Assembly: GCA_900617975.1 (NCBI GenBank)
Contig: UZAE01002039.1
Span: 1 to 10,522, forward strand
Length of the DNA: 10,522 nucleotides
Source of the DNA: Rodentolepis nana
Taxonomy: Eukaryota; Platyhelminthes; Cestoda; Cyclophyllidea; Hymenolepididae
Direction of reading: 5' to 3'
Shown here: positions 6,741 to 10,522 of the stretch, one piece after another
Position numbering within the stretch: position 1 is the stretch's first letter
How the letters are laid out: every line of letters begins with the position of its first letter
Notes under the pieces: generated by a model
What the model was told of the DNA's origin: nothing
Databases searched by the model: none
The model's input: the letters and a program-made list of their open reading frames with translations, nothing else
Translations under genes and position numbers: made by a program

Positions 6741-9045
6741 ATGGGTATGCAAGATTCGGCATCACAATTTTCCAAAGTTAACACCGATGTGAGTAATTCT
6801 TTTTTTTAGTATTATTATCTCACAGGGTGAAATTTGGCAAACTTTAACTGGCAAAGATCGGCTTTGCTCTGCTCCGTTTAACTTCTACTCTTCACTTGCA
6901 TTTTCAAAGCTTTTAGATTCCCTTAATCTCCCCAATATCTCTAACTCTTCTGTTGACATTAATGATGAAGATATTGAATTTTGTGAGCTTGACGAAGAGT
7001 TAATTCACGCACTCGATCATCATTCCCTCATTACTTCTCAACTTCCTGATGTCGCGGAGGATCATCTTCAAACTGCCGATGAAATTATTGAAGAAATCGA
7101 TCGAATTATGGTTGGCGAAGAAGCTCCCATTTCAGGAAACGAAGAATTAGATTTAGTCCTTTGCGATCCACAGGCTGCTGCAGAGGTACGGACTCTTTAT
7201 GCTTCGAAATCTCTAGCAGGTAAGTTAGATTATTTTAGGGTCATATTACTTTAAACTAGGAATGACGATTGTTGAACTGAACGCCCTGGTCGATGAACTT
7301 GATTTATGTATTCGTCACTACTCCTCCTGTCTTGTACGAGAGCTCGCAATTCGGGACGAGCTAGAATATGAACAGGACATCAAAGATCTTTTTTTCACTC
7401 GTCTTCACGAGGTCCAAACTCGAATGGATGAATGGACGGCTCGTTACGCTGACCAAGACTTCGAAGTCAAGGGGAAAATCAACGAAATCGAAGAGGTTAA
7501 CGATCAGGAAAAGAGCTGGGGGATATTTAGTGGGGCTGCATCTGCAGCGGCAGCGAAAGAGTTGCTGGCCAATGCGGCTCTGGCTGTTCGTAGACGTTGG
7601 CAACGCATGGGCCAGAGTTTAGAGAAGGCGCGTTCATCTTGGCATCATCACACTCGATCTCGACGTCTCAATAACAGGCGTATGACAGCTGATGTTGAAA
7701 GTTTGATGGTTGAGAGGGAGGACAGTTTTTGTCATCATAGACACACTCAGCCCATAAGGGTGTCGGAAAAGATGTGTGTTTCGAACTCAAACGTGGAATT
7801 TGTCTCTAACTCTGATGGAGAAGCGGAATGTGGCTCGATGAGAACGGAAGATGAAGATGAATGGTCAGTAAAGAGTGATACCAACTCGGTTTCGACACCG
7901 CAGACTAATGCAACTGCTGGTGGGGTTCCCTTATCCAATGTTACAACAGCGGGCATTTATCATTCCCCTCGACGTCATCAAATTTGGTTCACCTCAACAA
8001 CTGCTGGAGCTGGAAAAGGCAAGAGAAATCCGCAGGAAGATTTAAGGGTTAGTTCGAATTCTTGTTTTAATTTTATACCAATTTTGTGTATTGATTATAC
8101 TTATCCTATTGTGATTCTTGTTTGAATCTCTCCACTCCTAATCACTCATTCAGTTGGGGGTAGTTCAGACTAAGAACTCTGCAAATATTAGCTAAGAACA
8201 ATCGTTTGATTGCATATTGTTATCAATGTTAACAGTCATGAAAATTGTTCTTTTTACCTCGAAATTTTTTGAAGAGATACATTAATAGGCTCAAGAGATA
8301 TTGCCACTTAGTCCATAGAGTTTCAATTCAAGGGTTATTGTTTCATTCAGCTTTGTCTTTGTTCTTGGGACATTTAAGATTGGTCATATTGGTCAATTTA
8401 TTTAAAAGTAAGTTCGATTTATAAGTAGCTTGCTAAAATGCTTTGGTTGTTAAATGCGTCTCAACAACCACCACAGGGTGACGTCGATTGTCTTTCTCGA
8501 TATGTCTGATAGGTTCCAATTCCTGATCTTTAATTAATGCTTATCTTAACTCATTTTGTATATATATGATCTCGTTATTTTTCATTCCAAATTTTATTAC
8601 ATTTTATTATCAGTGAAAGTTTATCTTGTTGAGTACTTCAATCCTTTTTAATTACCGTAACTTTTTATCTATCACAGGTTGCTATCTATTTATCTAGGCA
8701 CAAAGTGACAAATTAGTATTTTCTACCATATGCAAGCGATATTTATCTTTTTATGTCCCAGTCGGATTAGCTTGCTACTTATTTTTTTGATTTCTTCTGC
8801 AGTTCCTTAGAACGAAGATTCCCTACCATCGTTCATCTCCCCCATTCTACGGACCTACCGTCGGGCATTTAGAGCTTTTTAATGAGTTCCTTCTGTGCAT
8901 GCTCACAAATAATCCCAACCTCACTCCTCTCCTCACTGATTACATTCTCAATGGTAATTCAATTTGCACTTTTGTTCTAATGTTTTTTTTCTTCTTTTAC
9001 ACCTGCTTTTTCTAATTCTAAGCCCAAATTGATGTAACAGTTTAG
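6741..9045 (+). CDS. Fasciculation and elongation protein zeta (FEZ/UNC-76) family protein
   Basis: FEZ proteins are cytosolic adaptors that bind the kinesin-1 tail and carry vesicle cargo, notably in neurons. Proposed exons are 6741-6788, 6826-7219, 7260-8047, 8803-8953 and 9023-9045, all GT-AG and phase-consistent, giving 467 residues. Residues 17-24 (GEIWQTLT) match FEZ1 EEVWDALT. Residues 100-111 (ADEIIEEIDRIM) match ADQVIEEIEEMM. Residues 149-205 carry the family coiled coil, including VRELAIRDELEYEQDIKD. Residues 416-424 (IPYHRSSPP) and 452-460 (PLLTDYILN) match IPYEKKASPP and PTLLTDYILK. The N-terminus is short: only 16 residues precede GEIW, against roughly 100 in FEZ1. Between coiled coil and C-terminus lies an expansion of about 150 residues, with an Ala-rich stretch (238-256), a His/Arg-rich part and an acidic Ser-rich part. 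The last exon is the least certain: the vertebrate ending VLCPT is replaced by AQIDVTV. FEZ1 and FEZ2 are vertebrate duplicates, so no single symbol is given. Confidence 0.88.
8048..8802 (+). other. Long FEZ intron (755 nt)
   Basis: This is the only long intron seen in the window. The donor is AGG|GTTAGT at 8048 and the acceptor is TTTCTTCTGCAG ending at 8802. The exon frame would read on to a stop at 8125, but those extra residues are hydrophobic and unlike FEZ. Splicing joins EDLR to FLRTKIPYHR in phase 0, restoring the family alignment. The intron is T-rich and holds no recognisable gene or element. Confidence 0.85.
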
Positions 9046-9060
9046 TCAAGTATTACTAGT

Positions 9061-9066
9061 ATTAAA
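9061..9066 (+). terminator. Possible FEZ polyadenylation signal
   Basis: ATTAAA lies 16 nt after the proposed FEZ stop codon (9043-9045). That closeness is compatible with a very short 3' UTR and mildly supports the proposed last exon. A chance hexamer is possible. Confidence 0.35.
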
Positions 9067-9120
9067 ATGTAGTTGCATTCGCGGAATCACTGGTAACAGT
9101 GTTAGTAATAATTGAATTTA

Positions 9121-9254
9121 ATAGAGATAAGGCATCTTGGAGTCACTCGGATTAGAGATTAGTATGAAAACTACCACTTCTAATCAGAACTGATCAGTGT
9201 GCGACTTGCCTTTCTAATCTCTAGATTTGTCCCGATGATCACCTTAATCGGGAC
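9121..9254. repeat. Compact cluster of small inverted repeats
   Basis: Four exact self-complementary elements fall within about 130 bp: AAGGCA (9129-9134) with TGCCTT (9207-9212); TAGAGATTAG (9153-9162) with CTAATCTCTA (9214-9223); the palindrome ACTGATCAGT (9189-9198); and GTCCCGAT (9229-9236) with ATCGGGAC (9247-9254) around a 10-nt loop. The first two pairs are nested consistently, so transcribed RNA could fold into one long imperfect hairpin followed by a short strong one. It could be a decayed foldback element or a structured 3' UTR/ncRNA. No family is recognised. Confidence 0.55.
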
Positions 9255-9823
9255 GTGATATTTTGTAGCTAAGACCATTCATCCAGTAGCTTTCATTTGC
9301 TGTTTATCTTTCGAAAGAGAAGACAATTGTGCAACTCTAACTCTTTGCTAATTCTTTATTCGTCTGATAGGTCAAATTTTAAAATGAGTAGGAATGTGAA
9401 CATTGGCCTGCGGATTCATTCCGGGGGGAGAACGAAGAGAGGATGGCTTTCTTTGTTTAAGCCAAAGGCAGGCAAGCTTTCTAGTTGGTTCACTCCAAGT
9501 TCATAAGCAATTAAGTTATAAAGGTTTATTAGCGTTCGCTCAGAAACGATCCAATTGGTGTTATTTCAATTTCGTGACGTTTGTTTCAAGTTTTATTACA
9601 TACGTAGCTACCGTTAGTAAGATTTGACTGCCGCTCAGGGATTTGTTGTAGTTTTCATTGCTGTTCTTAAAATTTTCATTGGCTTGCTATAAATGTACCA
9701 TTCTCTTAGGTATTGCTGCTAATTATGCTTAAGCAAAGAGCTTTGAATTTATTTCTAATGATTTGATCTCTTAATCGATTTAGATGTGCGGAAGTCAGAG
9801 GTAAGAGGGTATTTATTTAACCA

Positions 9824-10000
9824 AAAATTTATTTATCTATTTCAAATGGCAGGCGTTATGGTAGGTATCATTAGCCCTTTAGTTGACTTCGGGCTTCACA
9901 GAAAGGAAGATGAACATCCAAGTGGTCAAAAGTCGAGAGGGGAAGAATAATGATTCACAGACGTAAAAGAGACAGACAGACAGACACAAAGGTAGAAATA
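9824..10000 (+). repeat. Dispersed repeat, right copy
   Basis: This is the plus-oriented partner of the left-end repeat, starting at an AT-rich lead (AAAATTTATTTAT) and ending after ACACAAAGGTAG. Here the GACA tract has one more unit than the left copy. Similarity fades just after 10000, which may mark the true end of the element, though the left copy meets the window edge at the same point. The start codon context TTCAAATG is shared, and an open frame of 34 codons runs from 9846 to 9950. No flanking duplication was found. Confidence 0.85.
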
Positions 10001-10131
10001 AGGTGAGGTGAATACTGTGGAATTATTCGAATGTGAAAAGCAATGGGGTCATGGTAGTTTGAAGTCAGAAGTCAACTGCCGATTAATCGACTTTTTTGCC
10101 GTATGAGTATACGTTGCCCGGGGTGCACCAC

Positions 10132-10522
10132 ATGGAGGTAAGTCTATCGCACACCTCATTTAACCAAAAATCGATTATTTAAATTAATCCGTGGATATTA
10201 TGTGCGCATTTTGAGTTTTGCGCCTGACTTCGCTAACAGTAAAGTTAACACGCAATTAGACGCAGATTTTACCTCACCTTCAACAGTTAACCCTTCGGCT
10301 CATTACAAATCAGTAGTTAATTGATTTCTTTTCTCCCCATTTTAGTCTATGCGCCCAGTGAAAGGACTGTGTTACCAAAATTGGCCATTTAACTTTACCT
10401 CCACCATATCATATACCCTTGACGTCGGCTTTGATTCAATTTCTGTTCACCTTTTAACTTCTCTTGTTTTAATGACTGATTATTTTAACCACGCAACAAT
10501 CTCATCGATTAATTTTGTTCAG
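10132..10522 (+). CDS. Possible 5' end of a further gene (partial, speculative)
   Basis: ATGGAG at 10132-10137 sits in a favourable start context (CACCACATGG) and is followed at once by a consensus donor, GTAAGT. A good acceptor (TTTCTTTTCTCCCCATTTTAG) ends at 10345, giving a 208-nt intron in phase 0. The frame then runs without a stop for 59 codons to the window edge, beginning SMRPVKGLCYQNWPF. No protein family is recognised and composition is not distinctive. A stop-free run of this length is expected by chance only a few per cent of the time per trial, but many trials exist. The last bases, TTTTGTTCAG, also look like an acceptor, so the tail could be intron. This call rests on splice signals alone. 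Confidence 0.25.

Larger units (their letters stand above)
9046..9823. other. FEZ 3' region and downstream spacer
   Basis: No recognised gene. It contains the likely FEZ poly(A) hexamer, a compact cluster of inverted repeats at 9121-9254, and two overlapping plus-strand frames (9297-9506 and 9403-9627) over a GC-richer patch near 9405-9480. Those frames resemble nothing known to me. If the last FEZ exon is placed wrongly, the true one could lie here. Confidence 0.5.

Noticed and set aside
8048..8125. Unspliced extension of the FEZ third exon to the stop at 8125
   Set aside because: The added residues are hydrophobic and unlike FEZ. A GTTAGT donor at 8048 in phase with the exon at 8803 restores the conserved IPY...LLTDYIL region.
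9297..9627. Two overlapping plus-strand frames downstream of FEZ, including MSRNVNIGLRIHSGG and a Trp/Lys-rich tail
   Set aside because: No recognised domain and no supporting splice structure. The two frames contradict each other over the GC-richer patch. Kept only as a possible location of an alternative FEZ terminal exon.
1..10522. tRNA or spliced-leader RNA genes
   Set aside because: I looked by eye for the GGTTCGANNCC B-box and for Sm-site hairpin arrangements and found no convincing candidate on either strand. A covariance-model scan would be decisive.

Overview
The window is animal nuclear DNA: AT-rich, with protein-coding exons split by GT-AG introns and long gene-poor spacers. Three conserved eukaryotic genes can be read by eye: the RNA polymerase subunit RPB10 (minus strand, one exon), a HAX1-family protein (plus strand, seven exons) and a FEZ/UNC-76 kinesin-adaptor protein (plus strand, about five exons). 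FEZ and HAX1 are metazoan families. Most introns are extremely short, falling in one group of 31-40 nt and another of 67-74 nt. That pattern, together with possible spliced-leader acceptors just ahead of each start codon, suggests a parasitic flatworm, most likely a tapeworm. This is inference, and the species cannot be named.

Layout from left to right: one copy of a dispersed repeat at 8-177 (minus orientation); about 1.3 kb without a recognisable gene; RPB10 at 1522-1728 (minus); a 1.84 kb AT-rich divergent spacer holding the upstream regions of both RPB10 and HAX1; HAX1-like at 3569-4410; a 2.3 kb spacer with no recognised gene; FEZ at 6741-9045, with one 755-nt intron; a spacer with a cluster of small inverted repeats (9121-9254); a second, oppositely oriented copy of the dispersed repeat at 9824-10000; and a weak candidate for the first exons of another gene from 10132 to the window end.

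The three genes do not form a pathway. RPB10 is a core transcription subunit. HAX1 proteins act mainly at mitochondria in cell survival. FEZ proteins link kinesin-1 to cargo. Nothing indicates an operon: HAX1 and FEZ are 2.3 kb apart and RPB10 is divergent. No tRNA, rRNA, CRISPR or intact mobile element was recognised. The main points of interest are the micro-exon architecture of HAX1, the expanded FEZ protein, the start-proximal splice acceptors and the inverted repeat pair bracketing the locus. I see no convincing new multi-gene system.
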